Shown here one piece after another: positions 35,790-48,059 of a stretch of DNA of 64,000 nt (its first letter is position 1; the number at the start of each line of letters is the position of its first letter). The notes under the pieces are model-generated. The model made no database searches. It saw only the letters and a list, made by a program, of their open reading frames with translations, and was not told the DNA's origin. Origin of the DNA: Phragmites australis (lineage: Eukaryota > Streptophyta > Magnoliopsida > Poales > Poaceae); the NCBI RefSeq assembly GCF_958298935.1, contig NC_084941.1, forward strand, positions 12,374,001 to 12,438,000, written 5' to 3'. The translations under genes and the position numbers were made by a program.

Positions 35790-38384
35790 ACCTACACAAC
35801 AGGTACATTTTTCGGACAGTACTTGTATGTGTGACCTGTTTTATCGCACTTGCTGCATCGCTTCACCCTTGGACCCGTCTCGGATTCATCTATATCGTTT
35901 CGAATCTACCGAGTTTGTTGACATCCCGGTGTGTTCTTCATCCTCTCAAAGTCTGCCACATAGATTCGTGAGGGACCTGTATTACTTGTAAATGTATCAA
36001 CAATGTCGTAGCCATACAGCTCATGGTTCCATATGTTCAGTATCTAATCCTTCATAAAGTACTTAGAAACATATTGTCTGGGTAGCATATTGTGCTCCCC
36101 ACATGCAGCTATGACGTGTGTACATAGCCTGTGTAGCAATTGTGTCTTCTAACACGTACAAATGCATGTTTCAATCCTAAGCACACACTCTTGCACATGG
36201 TGCTCACGTCTGCCACCCCTACGACCCTTATCACAACATAAGACATTGAATCTGTGCTCTGTAGTTCTCCTGATTGGCGCGGTGCATATGTGCCTTCTTT
36301 GTGGCCTTCTCCATGTACTCACATAGCATCGATCAATACAGCATACGATTATCTTACATTGCCTTCGAAGCAGCTGTGTAGCGATCAATAAAATATATGC
36401 AAGTTCCATGCATAATACCTTCAACAATTTCAATAAGTGGGAGAGACTTCATACCCTGCATGACCCAGTTGTAGATCTCAGAAAGATTAGTTGTCATTAT
36501 CTCATACCTTGCCCCTCCAATATCGTACATCAATGCTCATTTCTCTCTTGGCTCATTTTGTATCCACTGTGAAAAGTTCCTAACAGCTGACCCTGACATC
36601 CTTAGTATCTGGGGAGTATCTGTTGGGAGTGGTCCAAGAGCAATCGGGTCATCTCCTGTGGCTTTTAGCTCAGCTGTCAGTTTCGTGGTTAGTTCGTCTA
36701 GTCTTGCCCATAGGGCATTGAACTTTCTCTACTAGTTTTGGCTGCACAATTTCTTAAAAAGATTCATCAAGTCCTTGTTTTTGAATTATCTGTAAAAGTT
36801 TGCACCCATATACCTCATGCACCACCTGCTCTTCAAGTCGGACAACTTTGCTATAACACACCGTCGAACACTGCCATATTGCATATACAGCAAAGCCTGC
36901 AACAGCCCTGCATGTCTATCATGAATCAAACAAACATCAGGTCAGTCCAGAATAATAGCATGCTTCACCCGCTCAAGGAACCAATACCATCTATCCCCGT
37001 TCTCACTCTCCACGAAGGCAAACCCCAGTGGCAGGACTTGGATGTTCTTGTCTACCCCAATTGCAGACAATATATGTCCTTTATACTTCTTAGTGAGGAA
37101 CTTCCCATCCAAGTAAATGATGGGTCGACAATGCCTACATGCTTTGATGGTTGCCGCAAATGCAAAGAAAGCACGCTGCAATACTTGCTTCCCTCTATAC
37201 TTCACATCAGTCGAGCGGTAATGCTTGATGTCATTGTAACTTTCAAGTTTTCTTGCATATATTGTGGCTAATTGATGCGGTAGGTTGTCATATGAATCTT
37301 CGTATGTCCCAAAACTCATCTCAACAGCCTTCTGTTTAGCCCTCCATGCATTGGCGTAGTTTATTGTGTACTGGAATATTTCCTCAATAGCACAGATTAT
37401 TGATCGTGGCTCATACTTCAGGTTGTCCACAATCTTCCCATACATAACATTGGCAACAAAAGCAGATGACAGGTTCCGGTGGTAGAACTATATTTCCTCA
37501 ATGTGATAATTATGCTTCGTGACTATTGAGCACTCCCAATAGTCAATCCACTTCCCCCTGAATGCGTGCACCCGCCAAGAACAATCAGGCACCAAACACT
37601 TCACGTCGTACTCCCTTTTACTCGACTTCACAACCTTGAATTGCCTCCGAAGAGACAACAACTAGAATTTAACTGCATCAATAACAGCCTCCTTACTAGG
37701 GTACATAGCACCTTGAGACACCTCGTTCTTATGATATTCCCATGGTGTCCGATGAGCCTCACTGACTACTAGCTTTGAAAATTCCTGATTCCTCCACTCT
37801 ACGGGAATAGGAGCATTTCCCTCATTAGCAATGGCTTCCTCCAGCTCTTGATCCTCCATCTCCATCTCTTCAATTATGCTAGGGATGTGCTCCCTCTCAT
37901 CGGCTACACCCCTTGGTGGCATCTCATGCACATCCCCAACATCTTGCTCGTCCCCCGCATTTGCCGGGTCTGCTTCATCCACCACTGCTTGACTTGTTCC
38001 TGCTACTACTTCCGCAGAGTTTATCTCTGTTGGATCCTTCTGGTACGCCTTAGCTACCAGCACAAGAGGGAGACCATGTTCACATGATATATCTACATAC
38101 TGCCTCCAAGTAGATATTGCATTAATCGGGACGAGCTCCCCAAAGTACCCCTGGGTAGCACGACTTAGCACAGCTCTCGGCTTAAGCTCATGTTGCTGGA
38201 GATCCAATTGAAAATGGCTCCTCAGCCACTTGCACATGCCCACTATGGTCCTCTCATTGGCTCTACTAAGTCCCTTAACGACATGTTGAAATCCAGAGAG
38301 ATTTACATCGCTATGTCTATAACTAATTTGATATTCACCATAATATATCTGAAAATATAATTTATCTGACATCCCTGAAAACAT
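35790..38384 (-). pseudogene. MULE transposase (MURA-like), broken
   Basis: Cut-and-paste transposase of the Mutator superfamily. The N-terminal MuDR region runs from 38384 to 37662. The catalytic region (37445-36942) shows IIYLDGKFL, the YKG motif, AIGVD and a WYWFLE segment, which fit the DDE RNase-H-like core. A SWIM zinc finger (CIC.C ... CTHVIAAC, about 36170-36090) and a CCHC knuckle (CSKCDKTGHTYKYCP, about 35880-35835) follow in the usual order. At least one stop (in the SWIM finger) and frame changes near 37,660-37,450 and 36,940-36,430 make it non-functional. The acidic linker (DVGDVHE to EMEMEDQELEE) near 37,950-37,850 is typical. Confidence 0.8.
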
Positions 38385-38619
38385 CCGAAAATATATCTAA
38401 TATTAATACCGGAAAACTATATTTCTGATTATCGAAACTCTAACTATATAGCAAGCGGCGCTTCTGGTCACGCTCGCATGCATGCATCAGATCTTCGGCT
38501 GCCACGGTACAACCTGACGAGCAACCGAACCTGACCTCAACGTTTTCAGCCTTTTTTGGCTGTCCAAATAATCCGTTTCACCTCTCGATCCATGAGAAAC
38601 CAAGTTGAAATGTGCCCTG

Positions 38620-39250
38620 GTTTATATGTGATGATTGATTAACAAAGTTGTCGATTTGATTTGTTGAGTTTTGGATTGCTTAAGCTTGGTTTGTGCATTT
38701 TGATTATGGACTAACTAGAGTTGGAGTTGGAGAAATGCGTTTGCTTGTCTCATGGTGTGCAAGTGACGGATATAACTCGGCGATCGATGGTGGGTGATCA
38801 AGGCTAAGCAGGTGCTTGGTGCCGGACGATCAAGGAGGCCAAGCGGAGTCAAGGGTGATCCTAGCTGTACATGTGGAGTTCAAGAAAAGCATGAAATAGA
38901 GAATAAAGATGACGTGTTGACAAAGTCAAGCGAAAGGGATATCGATACAAGTGATTAGGCGGCCCGAGGGATCGGGAGCGGGAGTGACTTGCCGATGGTC
39001 AGGATCGTAAGACAGAGTACACGTATCGACATCAGAGCGTTTGCTTAAGGTGTAAGCAAGTGGTGAGTCAAGCTTTGAGAAGCGTGCAGAGGGTTTCACG
39101 GTTGGGCCTTAAAATCATGGGAGGATTGGAGGAGTATGTGGCACCATCGCAAAGCTTACGTCGAGGCGAAGTTAAGTCATGAAGGTGCCGCGGCCGTTCG
39201 ATGGAGTCATGTTGTTTTGGAACTTTCTTTCTCGCTTTGTCTCTCTAAAG
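38620..39250 (+). mobile_element. LTR-retrotransposon fragment
   Basis: Non-coding sequence with GATCAAGG.GGCCAAGCGGAGTC and GAGTGACTTGCCG segments that I recognise from common grass LTRs, lying between the MULE transposase and the hAT transposase. No ends or TSD were identified. Confidence 0.4.
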
Positions 39251-39539
39251 TTTATGCTTCTGTTTGTGCGTTTTTAAGGAGCGTTAGGTGAACAAGGAGT
39301 AGATCATATCTTCGCATTCAGCACATGTAGGGAAAGTGTGTTTCCTAACTCCAGCATGGAGTTGTACACACTGATGGATCTAATGGGTGGCACGAGTGGG
39401 CCATGGACCACCCTAAAAATTTGTACCGGTCCAAGGCCTATCTGTCCATATGTGATTAAAAAAACTCATCTCATGTTTCGAAATGTTAGACTTTAGAATA
39501 TCTTGAAAGCACTTGAATATAGTGAACTAGAAACTGGAA

Positions 39540-40551
39540 GTGGATTAACTCAAGAGATGGGGTTAGCTAGGCCCGATGAGACTCGGTAGGGCTCTCATTA
39601 CAAAACTATTGTCAACATTATTGCTATTTATCCCATAATCCGCGAGGTACTTATAATTCTCGGAGAAGATACTTCACAAAGGGGTGATTGGCCGAAAATA
39701 TATATTATGGTTGGAGTGTTTGTGTCATTTGACTTTATTTTCAATGCACACTTGATGTTTGTTATTCTTGGATACACAAATGATTTGCCCCAGTATTTGC
39801 AAAGAATCCAAGATATTCTTAATGCAATATCACTTGTTAGTTTGGCAAAGAGTAGAATGCGATAATTGAGGTTTGATGGGTGGGATGCATTCCTTCAAGG
39901 GGTCACTTTGTTTGCAACAATCATGGCCTTGAAGTTCCTGTAATGGAGGGTAATTATGTGCCTTATGGAAGATCAACACAGTTTGCTCAAAACCAAACAA
40001 ATGATGACCACTTTAAAAGAGAAGTATATATTGGGGTCATTGATCAAATTAATCAAGAGCTTGACAATCGGTTTGATGAGCTTAATATGGAGTTGCTTTC
40101 TTGTATGTCGTCTTTGAATCTTGCCGACTCATTTGCTTCTTTTGATGCAGACAAGGTACGCAGACTTGCTGAGTTTTACCCTAATAATATTTTGAGCACT
40201 GACTTGATAAGACTTGAAATGCAACTTGATAACTATATTGATGATATGAGGAGAGATGATAGCTTCAAAGGCCTAGACAACCTTGTTGAAACAAAGAAAC
40301 ATAAAGTTCATAATTTGGTGTACTTGCTTCTCAAATTGGTATTACTTCTACTGGTGATGACAACAAGTGTTGAAAGAGTATTTTTTGCAATGAGTTTAGT
40401 CAAGAGTAAGTTGAGAAATAGGATGAGTGATAGTTTTTTGGATAGTTGTCTAGTCACATTCATTGAGCGGAATATTTCCTTCAAAGTGAATGAAGATGAT
40501 ATAACCGAGACTTTTATGGTCATTAGAAGGCATAAGACCAACAAGAAATAG
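39540..40551 (+). pseudogene. hAT transposase, C-terminal half (TTF-type)
   Basis: The catalytic-domain part reads from about 39540: the ARPDETR.GSHYKT motif has its Trp changed to a stop near 39588. The ILGYTNDL..LQRIQDILNAI segment follows, then a second stop near 39863 and a one-base frameshift near 39905. From 39880 to 40551 the frame is open and ends with the hAT dimerisation region: TTSVERVFFAMSLVKSKLRN, then CLVTFIERNI. The order and spacing match TTF-zinc-finger hAT transposases; the zinc finger and N-terminal domain are missing. Confidence 0.8.
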
Positions 40552-40772
40552 TATTGTAATCTTCTTTGAACTATTGTATGTGTAAGCTTTTTTAAGGCAA
40601 ATTTTAGATTTAATTGTTGATTTTATGATGTTTGTAAGAACTTATTAATCTAGTTGTATTGTGCTTTTGGTAAAAATTCTATACTTGTATGTTAACACAT
40701 TATATTTGTGGTATTAAAACAAATTTATATTAAGTTGAGCCACCCTTACTCAAAATCCTAGATCCGCCATTG

Positions 40773-41450
40773 ATTGTACATATGCATATCCCCCTCTGTT
40801 TAATTTGTAATGGTCTTGCTATTGAACGTTCGAAATTTAGACCATTCCATATGTTTTAAAACTACATGATTGGTCATGTGCGTCGAGTATCATTATATTG
40901 TCGTCAGAAGTATGATATTATAAGTTTACAGTGCATACTAGCACACATTACGATTTCCTCCTGTCAAATTCACATCATATAGAAGTTAGTATCATACTTG
41001 ATTTTGAGGTAATATCTTGCATCATGTCGAAATGAGGTCTGGTAATTTACGCTATTAGTATAGCTAGCGACGTAGCAGTTAATATTAGTCCATCAGTCCA
41101 CATCTTTTGAAAAGGTAAAGTAACAAGGTGCTTTTCATCCACAATTGGATTCCAGGAACAACAACAAGAATCCAAAAAGGCTTGAAAAAAATTAGTTTCT
41201 GTCACTCACATCCAAGTTCCGATATTTCTTTTTTCCTTTTTCTATCCCTTTTAGGATTTCACATTTCTCCATGTGTAGGTTGAAAATATCATTGTTTATG
41301 TTATTTTTCATGTTATCATTTAGTTTCATTGATTTTAGTCAATAATACATCTTGTTCAGTTTTCACATCACATGTTGTTATAATCTTTTAATTGTTAAAT
41401 TTTAACTTATTTAATTTAGACTAACATGTCAGTAGAAAAATACATAAATA
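40773..41450. other. Intergenic, no feature recognised
   Basis: AT-rich, non-coding spacer between the hAT right end and the Helitron-like element. Confidence 0.4.
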
Positions 41451-41671
41451 TCCCTACTACTTTAAAAATATGATATACCTTTCCGTCGTCTCCATGTTGA
41501 TAGGTGGAACGCTGCCCTCCACACCCGCATTGTGCCTCGGGCAGCACACGCGCCGCGAATCGCACTGCCGCATGCCCCCTCCCCCACCCCAACCTCCACA
41601 ACGCCCACACCGTGCCTCGGGCCTCCCCCGCGCCGCCCCGCCACCCCCTACGCCCGCACTATTCCTCGGTC

Positions 41672-42092
41672 GGATCCTGTATGTTGTCCTGGATCCCAGC
41701 CCCACGCCATCCTTCTACCACCGTGGTCGCCGAGCCATCTGTGAGAGCAGACCCCGCGCAGGGTGTCTTCACCGATGGTGTCTCCCTTACCGTCGTCCTT
41801 GCCGAAGAAGCCCGCGAGCCCACCCACGGCGCCGGTGGTCTTCACCTCGCCGCCGCCCGCTTGCCCGTGAAGGCTACGCCGCGGCTGTTGCAGGTGCGTC
41901 CGCGTGGGGCCCGGATCCCGTTCATCGTCCGGATCTCGTCCATTGTCCAGGATCCTGCCTCCGCGCTGTCCTCCTGCCACCACGGTCACCGAGCCATCTA
42001 TGAGAGCAGACCAGCGCAGGGCACCTTCACTGGTGGCGTCTCCGTCGCCGTCATCCTCGCCTAAGAAGCCTGCGAGCCCACCCACGGCGCCG
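41672..42092. repeat. GC-rich 162-bp duplication inside the Helitron-like element
   Basis: Copy one (41672-41833) and copy two (41931-42092) share GAGCCATCT.TGAGAGCAGAC and GCGAGCCCACCCACGGCGCC, with many scattered differences. Frames are open on both strands (for example 41504-42064 + and 42085-41648 -). I cannot tell which, if any, was once coding. Confidence 0.75.
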
Positions 42093-43123
42093 TGACCGTT
42101 GCAGATGCGGGTGTCGCAGTAAGAGAAGGCGTCCGCGTGGGGTGAAGACCACCGGATCGGTGTTCAGGTTGTTCTGGAGCGCGCGTGCAGGAAGGTGAGT
42201 GAGCTAAAAAATTTGGAGCTATTAATAACTGTCACATTGTTCTTCCTGAGATCTCTGTCCAATTTTCTATCTTGTCATTGTTCAGCTAATATTACTGTAT
42301 TAGGGAGTTTCCTTACCTACTTTAATCCTCACATCAACTGGCCAAACGAAAATAAAATTGATAGTGTTGTCTATTTCGTCTTTCTGATTACTACTAATTT
42401 CAACAGGATAATAGTTATTTGCAGCCATTTTCCAGTTTAGGAAGGTATTCAAATCATGAGGAATTGTATACATTTTCTTCCTTTGTTGCTTCAGTGCTCA
42501 TGCTATAGTTTATAATAAAAAGATTGGGTCCAACTCCCCTGCAGGCTTTTCATACAATGTAGCTTTTCTTTGCAACCATATTCAACTCAGGAATGGACGC
42601 AAATAATGAAAATCCTTCATTTTGTCCTTGCTATACTACTTCCTTGCCGATATCATGCAACCAAAAACAGAAGAGAATTTTTGTGTGCAGGAGACCTACT
42701 GTGATTTGTTTGTGAGGTACAAATAGGAACTTACATGACCAATCCACGAAGCCGGCGAAATAATCAGAAGCATGAAGGCTTGACTCCAGCATGTGGCAAT
42801 GAACAGGTAGTCTATTTTGAATAAGCCAAAAGAATCCGATGTAGAAGTAGGAAAGAACAAACGGCAGTGTATGTATTTCTTTTACTGATATGCATCTCAC
42901 AAAGCTACAACAAAGACTAAAAAGGATTTAGCCTATCTACCCTTTGAATTGCATACCATTAACCGCACCATGATATATTAATATGCCTTGCCTGATGAAA
43001 AATGGTTTCACATCCTCTTGAAACCATGATAAATTATATGCCATGGCCTCATGGGTGTTTAAGCTGTTATGTTACAACCTGGATAGTTTTTTATGTCTAA
43101 ATGCAATTAATTCTGAAAGTTTA

Positions 43124-43627
43124 GATTCTTAGCTTGAAAGTAAAGTTTATCCTCTCTTGAATTTCATCTGTTGTCCCATATTGAGATCTCCTTTATCGTC
43201 TTCCCCTTCTGGGTGGTTTATTTGATTCGATAGTCGTAAAAAGTCGAACACGCATATCATCAGTCCTGAATGTTTGATCAAATTAGAGAAATCACGTCGT
43301 AGATATTGACGGCAAGCATCAGTCATGTTTGTGATTGATGTTATCCCGTGGCAAGTTTGTTTTAACAAATTGTAAGATTCTTAGCTTGAAAGTAAAATTT
43401 ATCCTCTCTTGAATTTCTTCTGTTGTCCCATATTGATATCTCCTTTACCGTCTTCCCCTTCTAGATGGTTTATTTGATTCGATAGTCGTAAAAAGTCAAA
43501 CATGCATATCATCAGTCCTGAATGTTTGATCAAATTAGAGAAATCACATCGTAGATATTGACGGCAAGCATCAGTCATGTTTGTGATTGATGTTATCTTG
43601 TGGCAAGTTTGTTTTAACAAATTGTAA
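43124..43627. repeat. 252-bp tandem duplication
   Basis: Two head-to-tail copies (43124-43375 and 43376-43627) about 95 percent identical by eye. Each carries a 73-codon open frame on the minus strand (43368-43147 and 43620-43399). Confidence 0.9.
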
Positions 43628-44807
43628 GGTTTTTACACAGTTCTATCCAAGATACTAGGTAGTGTTTTTACACATATTTTATCGATGGTACTTGATAGTG
43701 TTATTGCCACATTGGTTAAATTTTTCAGCTAATAAACTTTGTGTGGAGTCACAAGATATGCTTAAATTTTGGCGGAGCTTTGATCTCACATGATTTCATG
43801 GCATGTTACCAGCTATCCAAAAGCTTCATCTTTTGCAAAATTTTCTTATCGCTAATCTTGCAAATTAGTTGGATGGATTGAAACATGTATTCTTTTGTTG
43901 TTACCTGCAGGTGAGGGTCTGGTGATTAAAAAGTCGGAAGAGATGTATTAGTTTTGTCGTGTCAGGTTTGCTTGTGACTTTCAGTTGACTGAATTAACAG
44001 CTTTTTAGATTGTACATCGGATTTCTTTCATATGGCCAGACAGCTTATATTTTGCTTGGCAGTACGAAGGCTCGCATGCAGCAGATCCTATTTTCTGCAA
44101 GAATTGGTCCTTCCGACTTTGCTGTGGAGTACTAAGCTTCAAATGTTGGACAAGTTTGCTAAATGATGAGCTACAGGAGACCTTAGCTTGAGTTCAGGAA
44201 GACTTCCAAGAAGTTCTATATAATAGCGGTATACTTGGCTTAACTAAAATTCAGTTGTTGTTCCATATAAATTATTATTCGCTCTTTTAGGATTGTTTTT
44301 ATTTTAGGTGCAAATCATTAGATCAGTTACAATCTTGATTTTATAATGTATTTTATAATGATATATTATGTTGATCTATGAAAATATGAATGTATTTTTT
44401 TTTTGCTGAAGCATGCACCCATCGTGATGGAGTTGAGTTTGTTGTTGATAATGCACCCATCATGATAGAGTCGAGTTTGCTGCTGATTAATTGTGTCGTG
44501 TTATTTTGTATTAGCTTTATCCAATTAATTATATTATCTCATGAACACTTTTAGCTCTATTTCAACGTACGGTTATTATCATCGCACCATGACATAGCAC
44601 TAAAAGTACTTGGCAGATGTAATAAAAACGTACAGTCGAAAATGACATACTTTGCTTGAGTGGACGTGTGTTATTTGTGCCTTACATAACATGAATATTG
44701 TGTGGTGCAAGATAGCATTCTGTTATAGCTCGTCGTATGATACTCGATCAACTATAGTACGTATGAAAATTTTTGACTCTCGTTGCAACATACGGACAAT
44801 TAACTAG

Positions 44808-46500
44808 TTGAATAAAAAAACTAATATACAAGTGTTTGAACCCCATTTGTTCTTCCCTCCATCGGGCGAAACCCTAACTACACCAAACTTTTAGAATCCC
44901 AAGTTGAAGGTCCATGTGCATGTGAGTTTAAAGTTGTTTTTTCGAGTTCAAAGGTGATTTTGTTTCGTATGAAGTTTCAATTTGATTGATTTAAAACTTG
45001 TAAATTGAATATATCGAGTTAAAATTTGAATTTATTTGTAAAAATATCTAGTCCAACAAATTCAAAGTTTGAGGGGTATCAATTTCAGATTGAAGTCATG
45101 AGCATTGCTTATGCGGGAACAATCTTTTCTTTGGACAAAGCACGCTAATGAAGAATAGGGAACACACATGGGCCGGGAAGTGGAAAGGGGAACACACATG
45201 TGTGAGAAGGGGAATGATGCATGAGTGGGGTAGGGAGAAGGGGAACATGCATGGGAGGGAAACACGGGAAGGGAATGTGTGTGTGGACAATTGTGCGTTA
45301 CTCCACTTATTTATATACACATGTGGAATGTTCCTTCCAACATCGAATCCCTAATTGGAACAGAATGTTCTCTCATTGGGAACTAAAATATTTTTATTGG
45401 GTTTAACTTAATGCAAAATTTCTATGAAATGCATGCGTTTCATTCATGCCATGACTGATATAAACAACAATTGACCTGTAGGATGTGTACATAGTACACA
45501 TAATGTCCTTTTCTAAAAGAAAAGTACGCATAATGTAGAACAACAGCATCTGCCACAATCACTTCTATACATGTCCCCTAGGATATAGAACTCCATTCAT
45601 CTAATAAAGTTTTATTTTCACGTCCTGGTTGTCCACAAAACATGATGTGAACTTTCTTACAAGATCGACACGATTTAAAAACCTCGACGATGCCTAAAAA
45701 TATCTCTAAGCGATTGAGCCACCGCACGGAGGCTGTTTGCATAAAATTTCGAGCTGCCTAACATCTTTTCCAGCCACTAAGGCTAAGTTGCATGCATGCA
45801 TGCATGCATAAAAGCAACTTGTTATGCTAATCGTTTGTGGCACATCCATCTTTCTATTTCGAAACAAATTAAATAGTGCTGCTTTCTTTTTTAGGGGAAA
45901 AATAATGGTACTTTTGATCCGTAGTTAATCGGCAGGAGTGATTTTAGCTTTATGTAAGTTCCTCTCAAATGATCAACATAGTTGGTAGCCGGCTGTTGTG
46001 TCTGACATAATACTAGTCACAAGAAGTACATGTCACAAATGAATTAGGTGAAAGCTTGCTCCTATTCTGCATCCATTTAATTCACTGTGAAAGCTCCGAT
46101 TTTATATACTTTAATATGCAAATATTGTCGCACTTGACATTTAGCGATTGAACTTGTTCAACTTCATCACCATTTTTCTCTGAGAAAAACCTTTATCGTC
46201 ATTAATTTGAAAAGTACATCACGCGGAACAAAGAAATTGCCTCTCTAACGGCAGACAATTTTTGGAAATTCTGGTGGTAGCATCTTCACGTGTGTGGTAG
46301 TCACAACGAAATTATTGAACCAAGTCCTTTGTAAAAGCTATTTTTGTTTGGTTTTGCTTAGGGAAATTTCAAAGATAAAGTAATTGGAAGTCATTCTGGG
46401 TTTGGGTTCCCCACACATTTCATTTTCCAGCAAACAACCACATAAACATGTATACAAAATGTAAAACAGCTTCCTACCATATATCAATTATGCATGTCGT
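44808..46500. other. Intergenic; (GCAT)n microsatellite
   Basis: AT-rich, no coding exon seen. A purine-rich patch with GGGAACA(C/T)(A/G)CATG units lies at 45,155-45,265 and a GCAT repeat at 45,791-45,810. Confidence 0.45.
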
Positions 46501-47950
46501 TAAAAATAAATAAAATGTGGCCTCTTTTTTTCTTTGACAACGCCAATAAGCCTGCAGGAGTCATATGTCTGCATCCATCTGCAGCCACCTTGAGCACCAC
46601 CAGCGTACCATCCTACGTGGCCTAGACTACTCGGCGCACCCGATCCTACGGCGGCCAGCCTCCGTCGTGGCCCAGGGCATGGACAGAGTCGGCGGCGCGT
46701 CGGCGCCGTGAGATCCATCGAGCACGGCGCACGCGATGCGCCTGTTGGCGGCCTCCGTGAAGTGCACCCCGTCCCAGGAGACGTACTCCGACGGATCGGC
46801 GCACGCCGCCGTCCCCGCCGCGCCGCAGAACGCCGCCGCGTCGAAGTTGTACGCGCCGCGGCCGCCGCAGCACGCGGCCAGCGGCCTGTCGCTGAAACCT
46901 GAGGTGGAGAGACCATGCAAAGAAAAGTCAATGCGCCTCACGTATCGTCACAGCTAGACGTGATCAGTGTGCGTGGCTGCGCACCGTATTTGAGGGGCGA
47001 CACGATGAGGTCGGTGACGGCGCGGTAGAGGTCGGCGTAGACGATGGCCGTGCCGGGGTGCGTGCGCCGGAGGCTGATGAGCATGCGGTTCACGGCATGG
47101 TTGTGCAGCTCGGCGAGGCCGTTGAGCCGCGTGAGGCAGCCGGACTCCGGATCGTAGCCACCGGCGTCGATGACGCCCTGGTAGAGCGCGAGCAGCTGCG
47201 GCTCGCAGCCGAGCGGTATCATCCCCTGGACCACCACCGTGCCTACGCCGGCAGCGATCGCTCTCTGTGAAAAACGTATGGAAACGTGTGACTGATGACA
47301 ATCACGTGCACACATCGGAAGACGGACGTTGAGCAGAGTAGGCGGGGCTAGCTTACGGTCACGACCGAACGGATGGCGCCGACGATGTGCGGCACGAAGG
47401 TCTTCACCTCGCCGACGGTGCGGTTGCCGACGAGGGCGATGAGGTAGTCATTCACTCCGATCTCTCCGACGAGGAAGAGGGAGGTCGCCGTGACCTTCCT
47501 CTGCTCTGCGAACGTGAGATGGTAACTAACGAAGTCACGTGTTGCGCATTTCAGAAGTCCATAAAAAAATATTTCTACCATAATAATAGCACACTGATTT
47601 CTCAGAAAAGTTCTAGGAACTATTGTAGTATATATTTACCATGAACTGGGCCAAGAAGCTGCAAAACATTCTTGAACCAGCTGGTCTCGTTCCTAAGAGA
47701 AACCGGCACGAACGGCTTGAGCCCTCTGCTCTCGAAGAACTCCGGGTCAAGCGCCGTCGCCCCGCCCACCGCGAAGTTCACACCGCGCAAGAAACCCGCC
47801 GCCGTCTTCCCGGCGAGGTACGGCGTCGGTTGGGGTACGCCCAGCGCCTCAACTGCACCACAAGAACGGCACCGATTGAGCCATCTGCGCGCATACAGTA
47901 CGTGTCGAATCGGAACGGTTGGCTTGCCGCGCGTGGTGGCTACTCCTCAC

Positions 47951-48059
47951 CGAGGAAGTCGATGACGAGCCGTCCGTCGGACGCGCGGCCGGTGGGGCGG
48001 CCGAAGAAGGTCTCGCCGTACGGCGGCCGGCTTGCTGGCCCCGCCGCGACGTGCAGCGC
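47951..48059 (-). pseudogene. GDSL gene exon 1, distal part (including one TSD copy)
   Basis: Continues exon 1 after the insertion, starting in the mutated TSD copy (48055-48059) and ending at a GGTGAG donor. It encodes the segment from HVAAGP to the [12 protein letters not shown] block that is typical of the end of exon 1 in plant GDSL genes. Confidence 0.88.

Larger units (their letters stand above)
30730..38450 (-). mobile_element. Mutator-like element (MULE) with three minus-strand genes
   Basis: A MURA-type transposase (38384 to about 35790), a plant-mobile-domain gene (35567 to about 32530) and a small zinc-finger gene (31974 to about 31430) follow each other on the minus strand. GC-rich hairpins at 30764-30892 probably mark the subterminal region on the low-coordinate side. 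Terminal inverted repeats and the 9-bp TSD expected of Mutator elements were not found, so both limits are estimates. Confidence 0.6.
30385..40772 (+). mobile_element. hAT transposon (TTF-type), decayed and carrying a nested MULE
   Basis: The left edge TAGGGGTGGATCT (30385) and the reverse complement of the right edge CAATGGCGGATCT (ends 40772) match as short terminal inverted repeats. Both continue into G-rich blocks (CAGGGGCAGGGGGCC and GAGTAAGGGTGGC) typical of TTF-type hAT elements. The C-terminal half of the hAT transposase ends about 220 bp before the right edge in the expected orientation. The N-terminal half is not seen; its place is taken by the MULE genes and an LTR fragment. No 8-bp TSD was recognised. 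Confidence 0.55.
41451..44807 (+). mobile_element. Helitron-like element (non-autonomous)
   Basis: The left edge reads A|TCCCTACTACTTTAAA and the right edge CAATTAACTAG|T, fitting Helitron rules: insertion between A and T, 5' TC and 3' CTAG. The CGTTGCAACATACGG stretch just before the end is a decayed version of the CCCGTTGCAACGCACGGG subterminal hairpin seen in grass Helitrons. The 3,357 bp have no Rep/helicase. They contain a GC-rich block with an internal duplication (41672-42092) and a 252-bp tandem duplication (43124-43627), either of which could be captured host sequence. Confidence 0.6.

Noticed and set aside
39880..40551. A possible domesticated hAT gene with a long open frame
   Set aside because: The frame covers only the C-terminal half; two stops and a frameshift break the upstream coding sequence, so decay is the simpler reading.
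41504..42085. Frames of 145-186 codons on both strands in the Helitron-like element
   Set aside because: GC-driven and spanning an internal duplication; kept only as a repeat. Could be captured coding DNA but I cannot show it.
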